A stretch of DNA of 64,000 nt from Mercurialis annua. Its lineage: Eukaryota > Streptophyta > Magnoliopsida > Malpighiales > Euphorbiaceae. A program made the position numbers and the translations under genes. Location of the stretch: the NCBI RefSeq assembly GCF_937616625.2, contig NC_065573.1, positions 11,485,001 through 11,549,000 on the forward strand. The letters are read 5' to 3'. Below, piece after piece: positions 47,774-59,848 of the stretch (position 1 is the stretch's first letter; the number at the start of each line of letters is the position of its first letter). The notes under the pieces are model-generated. The model was not told the origin of the DNA and did not search any database. It worked only from the letters and a program-made list of their open reading frames with translations.

Positions 47774-48719
47774 AATGAAAACCTGAATCGGTTTCTTCTC
47801 CCACTTTCTCTTCTAAATTTTTTTCCGACGTTCCTCCCCATCTTTTCCGCCGTTTCTCCTTCCCCCGCCGTTTCCCTCCTCCCCCGCCGTTTCCCTCCTC
47901 CCCCGCCGTTTTCCTCTCTACTGTTTCCGTCGCCAACTGCCGCCGTTCAGAGCAACCGCCGCCGCCGTTCAATTCTCCCAGCCGTCGTCCGTTCCTCTCC
48001 TCCTCGGTAAGTTTTCTGATCTTTTTTTTATATTTAAATTTAATTTCAGTTTTTTATATATAAACTAATATAAATTAAATAACTTGAAAAACAGCCTCGC
48101 TTCACCGCTTCCACCGCTGCCTCCGCTCCGCTGTCTCCGCTCCCATTTTTGGTAAATTTCAATTCTATTATTTATTATAAATTTGGATGATTTATTAAAT
48201 TTATTTAATATATTTGGTTAAATTTCGGTTTTATTGTTTTTTAGGCTTATTATAGGTTAAGTCAATTATTAAATTAATTATAGGTTTATAATAAATTTGG
48301 TTATTTTAATTTTTGGGTTAATTTTTTTATTTTAGGTTAATATGGTTAATTTTATGTTTTGAAAATAATATTAGAATTAAGTTGAATTGTTATAATAAAA
48401 TATATTGATTTTAGTGATATTATATTGTTTTTTAAGGAGTTTTTTAATATTTGATTAAAATTGTTAGTTAGATATTTCTAGGTTTAATTGTTTAAGTTGT
48501 TGAATAAAGTAGATTGTTAATATTTTTATAAATATTGGTTGATTAAATTAGGTTCATTTGATAAATGTATTAATTATATGTTGTTTAATTTTAACAATTT
48601 TATTAGTTTGTTATTTAATATTAGTTAATGGGATAGGGCCATACCTTTTTAGCAGTCAATTACATTGACTTTGCTTATCTCAAGTGAAAACCCCAACTCT
48701 AATTATCCGCGCTACAGAA
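47774..48719 (+). other. CACTA leader region, copy 2, no ORF
   Basis: C/T-rich CCCCGCCGTTTCCCTCCT repeats (two more units than copy 1), a GGTAAGTTT donor-like site at about 48006, then AT-rich sequence. A 741-bp deletion after 48629 removes the conserved cctgaaaaatgggtg block present in copy 1. Confidence 0.5.
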
Positions 48720-51301
48720 ATGGAGACAGATCGCATTTGGATGTACAAGAGCCACACAAGCGGATTGCTAACCACAGGGTACAAGGATCATGTGAAGGAG
48801 TTTATCCGGTTTGCATTACGGCATCCGGCTTGTATGAGTGGAGTACAGATAAAATGCCCCTGCCCTAAGAGAGGTTGTCGAAATACAAGCTATCGGGATG
48901 TCGATGAGGTGGAATTCCATCTATTGAAGAATGGGTTTGTGAAAGGTTACCAAGTATGGGTTTTTCATGGCGAGGGGAGCGTTTTGAATCCCAATCCCCT
49001 TGCATAGTTACCAGAGCAGGATGTTGAGTTCGACTATGAAAATGAGGGGCCAGGTGAGTTCAGTTCCGCTCGAAGAATGATTCTTGATGCGGCCGGTCCA
49101 GAAATAACGTTTCCTGAAGATGAACTCCGAATGATAAAGCTCAAAAATTTTATGATATGATGCGTGCGGTTGAAGAAGACATATGGCCTGGGAATAGGAG
49201 ACACTCTCCATTTTCTGCATCTGCTAAAGTGATGGAGATCAAGTGTCGACATAAGGGTTCAGTAGCTTTAGTTGACGACGTATGCGGATTGATACAGGAG
49301 CTGCACCCGGAGGACAACAAGATGCCAACGAATTTTGCTAAAATTAAGAAGCTGGTCAAAGGTTTGGGGTTGCCGGTTGAGGTTATTGACTGTTGTTTCT
49401 ATAACTGTATGATTTATTGGGGGGAGGACGCGGATCTAACGCACTGCAAAGTTTGTAATTATGCGTGGTGGAAACCTGTGACCCATGGAAAATCCGCAAA
49501 AAGAAAGGCTAACGTGCCATATAGTAAAATGTTCTATTTTCCAATAACTCCGAGGCTACAGAGGTTGTACGCTTCGAAAGCCACTGCTCGGAATATGACG
49601 TGGCATGCATACCACGAGATGGATGGTGATAAGATGTGCCACTCGTCCGACTCTTCGGCTTGGAAACGTTTTAGTGAACTGCATTCTGAGTTTGCCGATG
49701 AAGGGAGAAATATCAGATTAGGCTTATGCTCTGATGGGTTTCAGCCATTTATCAATTTTGGGCAGCAGTATTCCTCGTGGCCGGTCATTTTGACGCCGTA
49801 CAATCTCTCCCTAGGCATGTGCATGAAGGATGAGTTTATGTTTTTAACGGTTTTGGTACCGGGGCCTAGAAACCCAAAACATCTAATGGATATCTTCCTA
49901 CAGCCGCTGGTTGCAGAGTTGAACCAACTGTGGGAATGTGGAGTCCAAACATATGATATTCATAAGCGTTAGAATGTTCAACTAAAGGCGGCTCTTATGT
50001 GGACAGTAAATGACTTTCTCGCTTATTCTATGTTGTCTGGTTGGAGCACTGCTGGTAGAAAAGCATGCCCGTACTGCATGGAAAACACCGATGCATTCAC
50101 ACTGGATAAATGCGATAAACAATCGTGGTTTGATTGCCATCGCAAGTTTTTTCCTCCGAATCACCAATTCCGTTGAAATGTTACTGATTTTCGTATGGGG
50201 AAACGAGAGATCGGCAAAAGGTTTGCAGGGGTGAGAACTGGGAATTTTTAAACCTAAGGGAAAGCCGTTGCGTGGTAGCGGTAGGAGATATCTTGAAGAC
50301 AATGAGATCATCGCTGCTCGGACCTATGTTCTTCTGAATTGTTCCGAAATCGAAGATCATCGAAAGTAAGCATTTAAATATAGTGTAATATTTTACATAT
50401 TTTCTAGAATTTGATGTAGTTTGGGCCTCTTCTATTTAAAGGGTTTTTGTGGCCGGGTTCCGCGAAAGAAACAGTGACATAAGTGAAATAGAAATTGAAA
50501 GAGTGCTGGAAAGTGATTTCGCCTCTTGGTTCGAACAATATGCACGTATCTTATAACAATGGACTATCATTTTTATAATAAGGTTTATAAATCTTACAAA
50601 TTTCTAACTCCCCACAGGTGAAAGATCCAACTGTTTGTAATAATCCGTTTATTCTGAGTCTCGCAAAGGGACCATGTAAAAAGGTCACCACATGTAAGGG
50701 ATACTATGTAAACGGCTTCAAATTTCTTACTCAGGAATATGGGCAGGATCAACTTGCAATGAATAGCGGTGTCTGCGTAAGGGGAACAAAATATGTTGAG
50801 GGTGAAAATGACTTTTATGGAGTGTTAATGGACATTATTGAGTTAGAGTATCCAGCTCTACCAATGAAGCAGACCGGCATTTTTAAATGCGAATGGTTCG
50901 ACCCTACGGATACAGGCACATAAACTAGCAATCAATACAACTTGGAAGATGTTAATCACAGATGCAGGTACAATAAATACGAACCGTTCATCTTTGCAGA
51001 ACAGGTTGACCAAGTTCATTACCTTCCATATCCAAGCAGAAGACGGGACAAAGTAAATTGGTGGGCAGTTTGCAAAATTAAGGCACGATCAGAACTTGAC
51101 ATGCCCGATGCGATTGTCCCAGCCTTCCAAGAGGACATTGAAGAAAATCCCCTTATAGTTGAAACGGACGAAAATTCCACAAATTTAGCTGACCTGAATG
51201 AGATGGCCAACGAAGATGCGTTGCAAATCCCTCCTGCTGAAGATGAAGAAGAAGAATTTCCGCCATCCTCATCAGACGAAGATGAAGAACAACTTGACTG
51301 A
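48720..51301 (+). pseudogene. CACTA TNPD/TNP2-like transposase, copy 2, internally deleted
   Basis: The start is METDRIWMY at 48720. CAG has become TAG at 49005, a one-base loss lies near 49126, and the core continues 49157-49972 (CKVCNYAWWKP). A 1051-bp deletion at about 50238 fuses 'GVRTG' with the DUF4218-like part, removing the rest of the catalytic core. The DUF4216-like part at 50618-51301 is readable and lacks the frameshift found in copy 1, but has a TAA at 50921 (GTGT then stop). Confidence 0.9.
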
Positions 51302-51515
51302 CGTTTTAGATATTTTTGCAGTTTTTGTTAGTTCTATTCATTTATTATTGTAATGAATTAGTTATATTAAATGTATTAGTTAATTTTAATATATTAAATT
51401 GTTAAAATGTATTTTCTTATAATGTATTTTTCTGTAATGTTTTGTTATAATGTATTCTTTAACAATGTATTATATTGTTATATGTGGAACGAAACGTCTT
51501 TTAATGTCTGCAGGT

Positions 51516-53263
51516 ATGAGAGGGCAGGGTGGTTCAGGTGATCCGACTAGAGGTCGGGGACGTCGAGGTTACCCAGCTAGAGGTCTTGGTCGGGGTAACC
51601 CGGCTGTGCGTGCCCCTGTTGAGGACATCCCTATTCAGGGTCAGCAGTAGGAGGTGGAGGCGGCACCCCCTGTTCAGCCCTGACAGCCAGCAGAGCCCCC
51701 TGCAGAGCTGGATGCCCAGGGGAAGTCACTGTGTTTCCCAGATGCCAGCAGGTAAGAATGCAAATTTTTAATTTAATATTTTTTATCGTTTTACTATAAA
51801 AAGTAAAATTTTGCTGTAACCTCGCAGGGAGAGGCTGTTGAACTCTGGACCAATCTCCCGGTCTATGCGGGAGATCTTTAGAAAGTGCTTGTTCGAGAAT
51901 GGGCGAGCCTGGCGGTTTCTGACTGCAGAGCAGACAGATTTCTATTGGGAGGAATTTAAGGCAATAAACTGTTAATTTTAAAGTTTGAATTTAGACTAAC
52001 GCAAAATTACTAACTCAAACTTGGTGTTTATGTTTTGAAGAAGGAATACTGGTGGGATACGGCGGATTACAGCGACGATTTCATCAAAAGTGTATTCATG
52101 ACGCATGCTGCGAACCGATACAAGGACGTTATTCACAGGATGAGAGAGAAGGACGAAAAACATACCTCGATCAGCCAAGATATCTGGGATTCCTGGAAGG
52201 CCTTCTAGGCGTCAGAGGACGAGAAGAAGAAGTTTGATGTAGCTCGCGCTAATCGGATGAGCGAGCCTCCTGGAGCCGGTTCCGGACCAGTACGCCATAC
52301 AGGGGGATCCCGTTCCGCCATCCGACATATGGATGTGTTGGTTTGTTTCTAGAATTCTTTTTTATTTACAACTATCTTTTATTTTCTGATTTTCTGATGA
52401 ACTAACAAATTGTTTATTTTTCTTTTAAGCTGAAGAGCTCGGCCGCAAGCCTAACGCAACGGAGCTGTATACTCGGATGCACTCCACTAAAGCTGATAAG
52501 GGTGTCATGGTCGACAAGAGGGCCCAGGACATGAGTGTAAGTCATGAACCTATATAATTTTAGTAGTTGTTTTACTTTACTCAAGTGTTAGATTAAATTA
52601 GTGTAAAATGTGTTTTAATTTAAATTGTAAATGCTAGATTAGGTGTGTTAACAGCCGGTGGGTTGTATATGAAATGTATATGTTTGCAGGATATCCCTGA
52701 AAAATGGGTGTTGATCAAATTATAGAGGAAATGCTGTCGAATTTTCGTAAGGAATTATACTTACATTTCATATGTTATACGTTTTTAGCCGTTATGTGAT
52801 ATGTTTTTCAATCTTTCTGTAGGATGCAATTGCTCAGAGACTTGCTGCTGCATCGCAGCCGCCGACCGGAGATGGTGGTTCTTGTAGCACAGCGGAAGTC
52901 GACGAGACCCAGCTATTTTTGGATATCGAGGGCGTCAACAAGAAGCGGTGTGTCTACAGGTTGGGTTCAGCGACTAGTGCGTACGTGGATACGACGACGT
53001 CTAGCAGGGCGAGGTCCAGGTCCACACGGTCACAGCGAACTGAGGAGGAGATCGAGCGGCGTGTGCAGGCAGGGATCCAGGATGGACTGCGCCAGATTAC
53101 CACCGAGGTGGAGGATCTCCGTGCCCAGCAGGCGAGAGCCAATGAGAGGATGGCCGAGATTATTCAGGCTGAGATGGCGAAGATGATGCAGACTCTTCCT
53201 CCGCAGTATCGCCCACCCCCACCCCCAGGTCCTTCGGACGATGACGACACTCAGAATTTGTAG
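51516..53263 (+). pseudogene. CACTA TNPA-like protein (Transposase_24 type), copy 2
   Basis: The same five-exon layout as copy 1. Exon 1 (ATG 51516) has TAG at about 51648 and TGA at about 51681. Exon 2 lacks the one-base insertion of copy 1. Exon 3 has TGG-to-TAG at 52206. The acceptor before exon 4 reads TTTTAAG instead of TTTTAGG. Exon 5 (52919-53263 open) is free of the stops of copy 1 and shows the RTEEEIERRVQAGIQDGL segment intact. The two copies thus carry complementary damage. Confidence 0.85.
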
Positions 53264-53493
53264 TGTCATGTTTGTATTTCTGACATTTTGTATTTTGTCA
53301 CTGTATACATTTTGTATTTTCTTGCTTTATACATTTTGTTACAATATGTATACTATAACATGTTTTTATATGACAGCGTTCTTTTTCGGAAATTGAGTTA
53401 TAATGTGAATTGCAAATAGTAGATTTTACAGGTTATAATCGTCGTTAATAAAACAGGGAAACGGACGGAAAAAAAAAATTTCTGTCCAAATTG

Positions 53494-53888
53494 TGACGGA
53501 TTTTGCGACGGAAATTCCGTCGCAAATTTCCTTAAATTTGTCTCCAAACAAGGCAATTTTGCGACGGAATGTTCCGTCGCAAATTGTTGGAATTTGCGAC
53601 GGAATTCTTTCCATCGCAAACAAACTAAATTTGGCGACGGATAATTTCCGTCGCCTAATTAATTAATTTGTCGCCAATTCGTCTCCTTTTTCATTTTTGG
53701 GGAGACGAAATTGGCGACGGGTTTTGGAATATGGCGACGGACTGTCCGTCGCCAGTTTTGCGATGCCCTGGTCGCTATTTTTTTAGCGACCAGCCAATCT
53801 GCGACGGAACAAATCCGTCGCAAAACCTTGTTTGCGATGGAATACTAGTACTTTGCGAAGGAATTTTCCGTCGCAAAATCGCTGCTAT
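53494..53888. repeat. CACTA 3' subterminal repeats, copy 2, without TIR
   Basis: GCGACGGA/TCCGTCGC motifs as in copy 1, with one extra hairpin group at about 53580-53620 and without the terminal cgagtagtg. Confidence 0.85.
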
Positions 53889-54524
53889 CTTAGGGAGGAA
53901 ACAATTAGTTGCTGCGACATAGCCATATGGGAGATGTGGTTCGATGGGTTCAGGACTAGCCAGGGGCTGGCGCCGGAGTGCACATCGTGTCGCCCTTTGG
54001 GGACATCTTACCAACTGTCGTTTAAACTCCACTTTGAATGTACCAACAACCAAGCAGAATACGAGGCCCTGGTATTCGGTCTTGAGATTTTGGCCGAACT
54101 GGGGGCAAAGGCGATCAACGTTAGAGGAGATTCTTTGTTGGTCATCAAGCAAGTGATTGGGGAATTCAAGTGCGAGTCCGAGCTTCTGGTAAGATATTGC
54201 AACAAGGCAAAGCACCTGATCGAAGGCTTTCAAGACACAAGCTTAGAATACACCGAGAGGGTTGATAATGGTATCGCCAATGATTTGGCTCAACACGGCA
54301 GTGGGTACAAGATGAATCTCCAGTTCGACGCAATCGAAAGGGAAACGCCGAATCTCCATACTGGGGGCATTACCATCGACGAAAGGAATTTTTCGGTCTA
54401 CCAATTGGATGTCACCCAATATTGGAGGACCGAAATTCTAAGATGGTTTGAAAAACCAGATCAGACGAATAGGAGACTAAGGACCCTGGCCCTAAACTAC
54501 GTTGTCCTGGCAGGCGAATTATAA
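53889..54524 (+). pseudogene. Tat second RNase H (aRNH) and connector, copy 2
   Basis: MWFDGFRTSQG, NNQAEYEALVFGLEIL, VRGDSLLVIKQ and NGIANDLAQHG are present, so the D-E-D-D set is there. The long frame 53832-54524 begins inside the CACTA end, then follows the aRNH after LAPECTSCRPLG, where an indel relative to other Tat proteins is likely. It ends at a TAA before KKGFEDLLF that copy 1 shares. Confidence 0.87.
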
Positions 54525-55648
54525 AAAAAGGGTTTTGAAGATTTGCTCTTCAGGTGCATCAGCAGGCGGGCCCCAGAATGAGATGGCTGATCCATAAATA
54601 CGGCTTCTATTGGCCGAAAATGGAACAAGACTGAATCAGGTATGCTAAGGGATGCGAAGCCTGTCAGAAGTGTGGACCGATACAGCACGTCCCCGCTGAG
54701 GAACTCCATTCCATCATCAAGCCATGGCCATTTAGAGGATGGGCAGTCGACCTCATAGGGAAAATATATCCCGGCTCGTCAGATAGCCATACGTTTGTCA
54801 TCATCGCCACATGCTATTTCACTAAATGGGTCGAAGCGAAGCCTCTGAAATCACCTACACAAGAAGCCGTTATCAAGTTTTTCAAGGAGTATATCGTTCA
54901 TCGGCATGTCTTACCTGAGTCCATCACCACTGATCAAGGGACGATGTTCACGGGAGGCGATATGTTGGAATGGGCTTCTCAGATAAATATCAAGATGCTG
55001 CATTCGACCCCATACTATGCACAAGTCAACGGGCAGGCCGAGGCGACAAACAAAGCTATCAAACTTAATGTTCAAAAAATGATCGAGGAGAACCCAAGAC
55101 AATGGCACGTATTGCTGTCAGAAGCAATGTGGGTGAATAGGACTAGCCAGAAATCGGCTACAGGAACCTCACCTTTCAGGATGGTGTATGGGTACGATGC
55201 GATGTTGCCAATGGAGCTTACTGTAATGTCTACTTGCCATTTGTATCAGAATAAATTATCCAAGGATGATTACTTCGATAAAATGGTAATAGAATCCCTA
55301 GATCTCGACGAAGAAAGATTGGTAGCATTAGACCACCTCGAAACTCCGAAAAGAAGGGTTGAACGAGCATACAATAAGCGGGTAAAATCAAAATCATTTG
55401 CCATAGGCGATAAGGTATAGAAGGCGATCTTGCCTATTGGCCATAAAGACAGGCGACTTAGTAAATGGAGTCCGAACTAGGAAGGTCCTTTCATCGTAAC
55501 TACCAAGTTAACAGGCAGTGCTTATGTCCTAGCGAATATTGATGGCGAAGAGCATGACAGGGCGATCAACGGTCAGTTTCTAAAGAAATATGTTCCTAAC
55601 TATTGGGAAAAAATTGACCGACTGTTGTTTGGAGCCAGCGAAGAATGA
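54525..55648 (+). pseudogene. Tat integrase and pol C-terminus, copy 2
   Basis: CEACQKCG zinc region, VDLIGKIYPG, TTDQGTMFTGGD and NGQAEATNKA give a complete D, D, E triad, unlike copy 1. Stops at about 54633 (TGA), at about 55418 (TAG in the KV-stop where copy 1 has TGG) and at about 55478 (TAG in SPN-stop, shared) interrupt it. The C-terminal end is at TGA 55646-55648. Confidence 0.88.
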
Positions 55649-56104
55649 TGCCTGCAACAGACATTTATCGAACGTTCCAAACCGATAAGTGTCTTCATCA
55701 AGGCCGACATATATTAAATGTTTCACATTAGGCCAAGTTTCTTAGTTTATTTTATCGAGGCCGATACATGTAAAAACCAAGTTTTCTTTTCGGACATGTA
55801 TTGTTACAGTTTAGTTTTTTCAACGGGTCCTCCGTTTTTCTCAACTATTTAATGTAATAATTCAAAAAAAAAAAGCTCAAATTTATAATATCGGACTAAT
55901 TAAAGATCGATAATAACGGTGGAAACATAAACGAACATAAAATATATGAATTATGAAAAGTTCGGCCCCTCGGCCGATTAACAATATAAACTGCAACAAT
56001 GTTTACAGATCATTAAACGATTCGGCCACCAGGCCAAATCAAAAGGCAGTACTGTTCAAACATTAAAAAAGCAAAATTGTTCCGGGCTTAGAAATATTAC
56101 AACA

Positions 56105-59100
56105 TTCCTAAAAATGGCTAAAAATATCGCCCATCTCACTGCGAACGGTGCTGAAAGATTTGCGGGCCTCCTCTACCTTCGGCTTCATCTTTGCAATACT
56201 TTGCTTCAGGGCATTTTGGCTCTTCTTGACGTCGATACCCTCGAGCAAACTCTTATCCATAGAGACTTCCAGCTCGCCGATGTCCTTCTCTTCAGCTTCC
56301 AGCTCAAGCCTCATAGCAGCGATTTTGTCTTGGAGCTCTTTGGCGTGATCTCGGCGAGTTGTCAAGGTTAAAACAGCCGATTTTACATTCACCTTCAACG
56401 CCTCCAGCTTTTCTTTGGCTTCGGCTTCCTGAAGTATTAACTTGTCATGCTCGGTTTGGGTCGCCATTGATTCATCGTAGATCTTCTGGAAAGCTTGGAG
56501 CGATGACGACAACTTAACCATGGTGCCACGAGCTTTCTCACCAAGAACTTCTGGAGGGGCATCGTCCAGCGCGGTTGCAGACTTCTTGAGTTTCTCAAAA
56601 TCTTTGGGTGACTTGAAAAGAGCAGTGCATTGGGACTTCAGCTCAGAAACGACATCCAAGTGATCCCCCCAGTTTTCTGAAGAGCCGCTGGTCACCTCCA
56701 CTTGCATCTCGCCCTCCAGTATGTGTGAATCCTCGTCCTCGCTGTCAGAATTTAGGAAAGCAGCTGCCTTCACTGCTACGTCATCACAATTCGCCGGAGT
56801 ATCATCAGGAATCTGCTAAGTTTTTTCACAATAAAATATCAGCTGCTAGGCTACTATTATAGCAGGGTAGCACAAATTGAAAGTACCTTAATTTTGGCCC
56901 CTGCGGCAATTCAGGTTGGCAGATTGACCAGGTCTGATCCCAGCGGCGACAATAGTGATGGCAGTGGAGAAAGGGTAAGCATCTACGACACTATGGGAGT
57001 TACCTCTGATGGGGTCTTTTAAGAAGAAAGCGACTGAGGGAACGAGCGACCTTCATTGCCGGTCTGATTGTCGGCTATTTCGGTATCGCCTCTTGAAGAC
57101 GAATGAGCACTCGAAGGCTGAGCGGACGGGACTTCTTTAGGAGAAGGGTCGAACATCCTAGACCCGGTGGATTCTTTGTTCACCTTTTTGGCCTTCGGTT
57201 CTTTCTTCGAAGTTTTCTTGCTTGCAGGGCGCTTTGATATCGCCCTTTTGGACTCTGACTTTTCCTCGCCATCAGTGTCGAAGATATCGTCTTTATTCCA
57301 TCTTGGGACGCCAACTGAGAAAGAATATTAGAATTAAAACAGCGATCTTGCAAGATAAGGAAAAGGAAGAACATTCATTTACCTGGTAATCTATTATAGC
57401 CGATTTTCACCAATTCGGCTAGCGCCTCGACATCAGAAGGGCATCTGATGCCGGTATAAGTTACGCCTTCACTTGTTATTTCGGGTTTTAATTTTTTCAC
57501 TCTTTTCTTAGGAAGTTTTATTGGATCGGTGGTGGACATATTGACTTTAGGTACTGGTGGGATTTTATACTTAAATTTAGGGCGAATATGGGCGAGATAG
57601 AATTCATAAGAGTACTTATTTTCGTAATGCTCTTTCCATATTTTTTTCATCTTTTCGTCATATTCTAACCTAGCAATTCGCCTATGACGTTGCATTCTAA
57701 GGTTCATACCAGGGCGATGTAATGGGTCATAATTAAACTTGTAAAAACGTTCAAATTTAGCTATTTCGAAAAGATGAAAGAGATTACCTTCGAATTTGGA
57801 ATGTTTTGGTGCCTGCAAAAGAAACAGATCGGCATGAGTAGGGTTTCGTGATAAAGGAGGTAATGAAAAAATTATGAAGACTGAGAATTTGTTTTGGTGA
57901 GAGGTCGAAATAGGACTCTATGACCGAAGCCCACCAATTTTCGCATTCCGGGGTGCATTATGAGGATGTAGAGGGGCGAGATATTTCAGAAATGGGAGAA
58001 AGATAAGCCCTGTTTAGGCGAATAATGAACTGAAGGTCAGGGTAATTTTCTATTGAAGGCATGTAGGTCCCGCGATTATTGACGGAGATCAATAAAGGAC
58101 AGGGAATTCCTTGACTATAGCGGAACTGACGGGCGACATAGTTAGGGCAGTAAGTCTCTATGCTGCTGCGTTTGTATTCCAAGCCGGCGATCATATTACG
58201 GGACTTCAAAGAACTGCCCCAATATTAACCTCCAAGTCTCAGCCGAGGATCGGCCCTGGCTTCTTCAGTGTCTTCACTGTCCCAGGCGAGGAATAGCCAG
58301 GAAGGAGGATATTTCAGGGACAGGATCGGACAGAATAACTCCGAGACTCTGACAGAGTTGGTGAAAACTTCCAACACATCCAGTACGTGAGGAAGGCGAG
58401 TGCCGGCGGCGATTAATTGGTAACCGCACAATTCGGCCTTAATCTGAGGGCTGACCTCAAATAGCTCAGGGAAGTACAGGGCGAGCCACAACTGCAACAC
58501 CCATAGGGGGTCACTTGGACATTGGAAAACCCGATTGTCATCATGGGGGGCAATTTCGTTGAGACTTCTGTACAGGTGAGCAAGCATGAACTCTCCAAGG
58601 TTACATTTTCGCCCTTCAGCAAGAGCAGCGGCGAGGGTGAAACAGACCGTGGTAACTCTGAATGAGGATGTGCAGAGGACGAACTTAGCCACAAAAAGGC
58701 GAGGAACGCGGTATGTTCTCTGATGTCAGGTTTGTAATGTTCTTCGCCCATAAATAGCTTGACGAATGGACCATAACTCCTTTAAGACTTTGTCAATTTG
58801 AACGTGGGAACGTCGGCGTCTAGATTGGGCGAAATGCGCTCGCCGATGACTGGAATATTGAGAATAGTCGCCATGTCCAGAAGGGTGATGGTCATCATTC
58901 CAAACTTAAAGCAGAAGCAGTGAACATCGCTTGACCAGAAGAGGGAGGCACCCATAATATAGTGCTTCGCTATCGGTATGCTCGCCTTTCAGAGGCCGAT
59001 CATATCATATATGCCGACGTCCTTCCATAATTGGCCAAAATGGGGCTTCAATCTATTCACCCAGTCTTGATACCCTTTGTGCTCGGTCGGCCAGTTTCTG

Positions 59101-59160
59101 AACATAGTGTTTACCCAAATGGAGGATTGATGGGGGAGCGAAAAGCGTGGTGGGACTTCT
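56105..59160 (-). pseudogene. Antisense PMD gene, copy 2, 5' truncated
   Basis: Colinear with copy 1: the PMD part (59160-57960) has VIGER intact where copy 1 has a stop, but the first about 60 codons and the upstream region are deleted (407 bp, joined at a cgtg repeat). Exon 2 (57818-57375) ends LVKIGYNRLPGK before a GTAAATG donor. The C-terminal coiled coil (56773-56108, 221 codons with MKAAAFLNSDSEDED at its start) is open throughout. The frameshift near 58690 and the TAG in exon 3 are shared with copy 1. Confidence 0.77.
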
Positions 59161-59346
59161 TCGTGTCATCATGGGTAACAGCTGGTAATGACGTGGACTC
59201 AAAGGGGGTACCGAACGGTTTATAGATGCGCACCCCTTTGCTAGTTTTGCAATAACATTTGGGCCGAAGACGTGGATCAAGAGACCGCATATGGGCCTAG
59301 AAAGGAAACAAGCCCAAAACGAAAGTTTCAGGTTTGTTGGGGGCAT

Positions 59347-59848
59347 TGTTTACACCGGCCCAAAAATATTATGGGTCAGAGCAGCATATAGGCTTATTAA
59401 GGGAATTAAGCCCAACGGAAAGCCTTTTCAGATTTGTTTTTTGCTTCATTAGGAATTTGCAACTCATTAGGAGTGTTTCTCTTAAAGAGTTTTAGTTCTA
59501 GTTAAATTAGGAATCTTTATTATGTAGAGCTATAAATAGCTCAGAGCTTCATTATTGTTGGATCAACAAATCAATCAATCAAAAACCAAGCCCAGTGCTT
59601 TTATCCCGCAATCTCCGGATTGTTTTAATTTAGGAGTAGTTTTCAGTATTAATCTCGCCTGAGTTCGTAACTCCCAGATTATTACTATTTAGATCACGTG
59701 GTTAAGTGTTTTTAACCAAAGAAGCCCTGTGAATATCTACATAGGTTCGTTAAAGTATCAAACCTTAAACCGATCCCTATTATAAATTCAAAGATTCGAG
59801 TCCGGATTATTTCTAGGCGAAAACGTGTGTTGAGTTGATGTATAGGCA
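59347..59848 (+). mobile_element. Tat LTR, copy 2
   Basis: TGTTTACACCGG to TATAGGCA, 502 bp, same length as copy 1 with scattered substitutions. TATA box at 59530-59539, preceded by the G-rich tract ending at 59346. Confidence 0.65.

Larger units (their letters stand above)
47633..53888 (+). mobile_element. CACTA transposon, copy 2, 6256 bp, 3' tip missing
   Basis: It starts CACTACTAGA after CTT (47630-47632), exactly as copy 1. At the other end the last nine bases (cgagtagtg) are gone: gctat runs directly into the CTT duplication at 53889. Internal losses relative to copy 1 are 273 bp plus one 175-bp repeat unit at the 5' end, 741 bp of leader and 1051 bp of TNPD. Without a 3' TIR it could not be mobilised even with transposase supplied. 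Confidence 0.93.
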
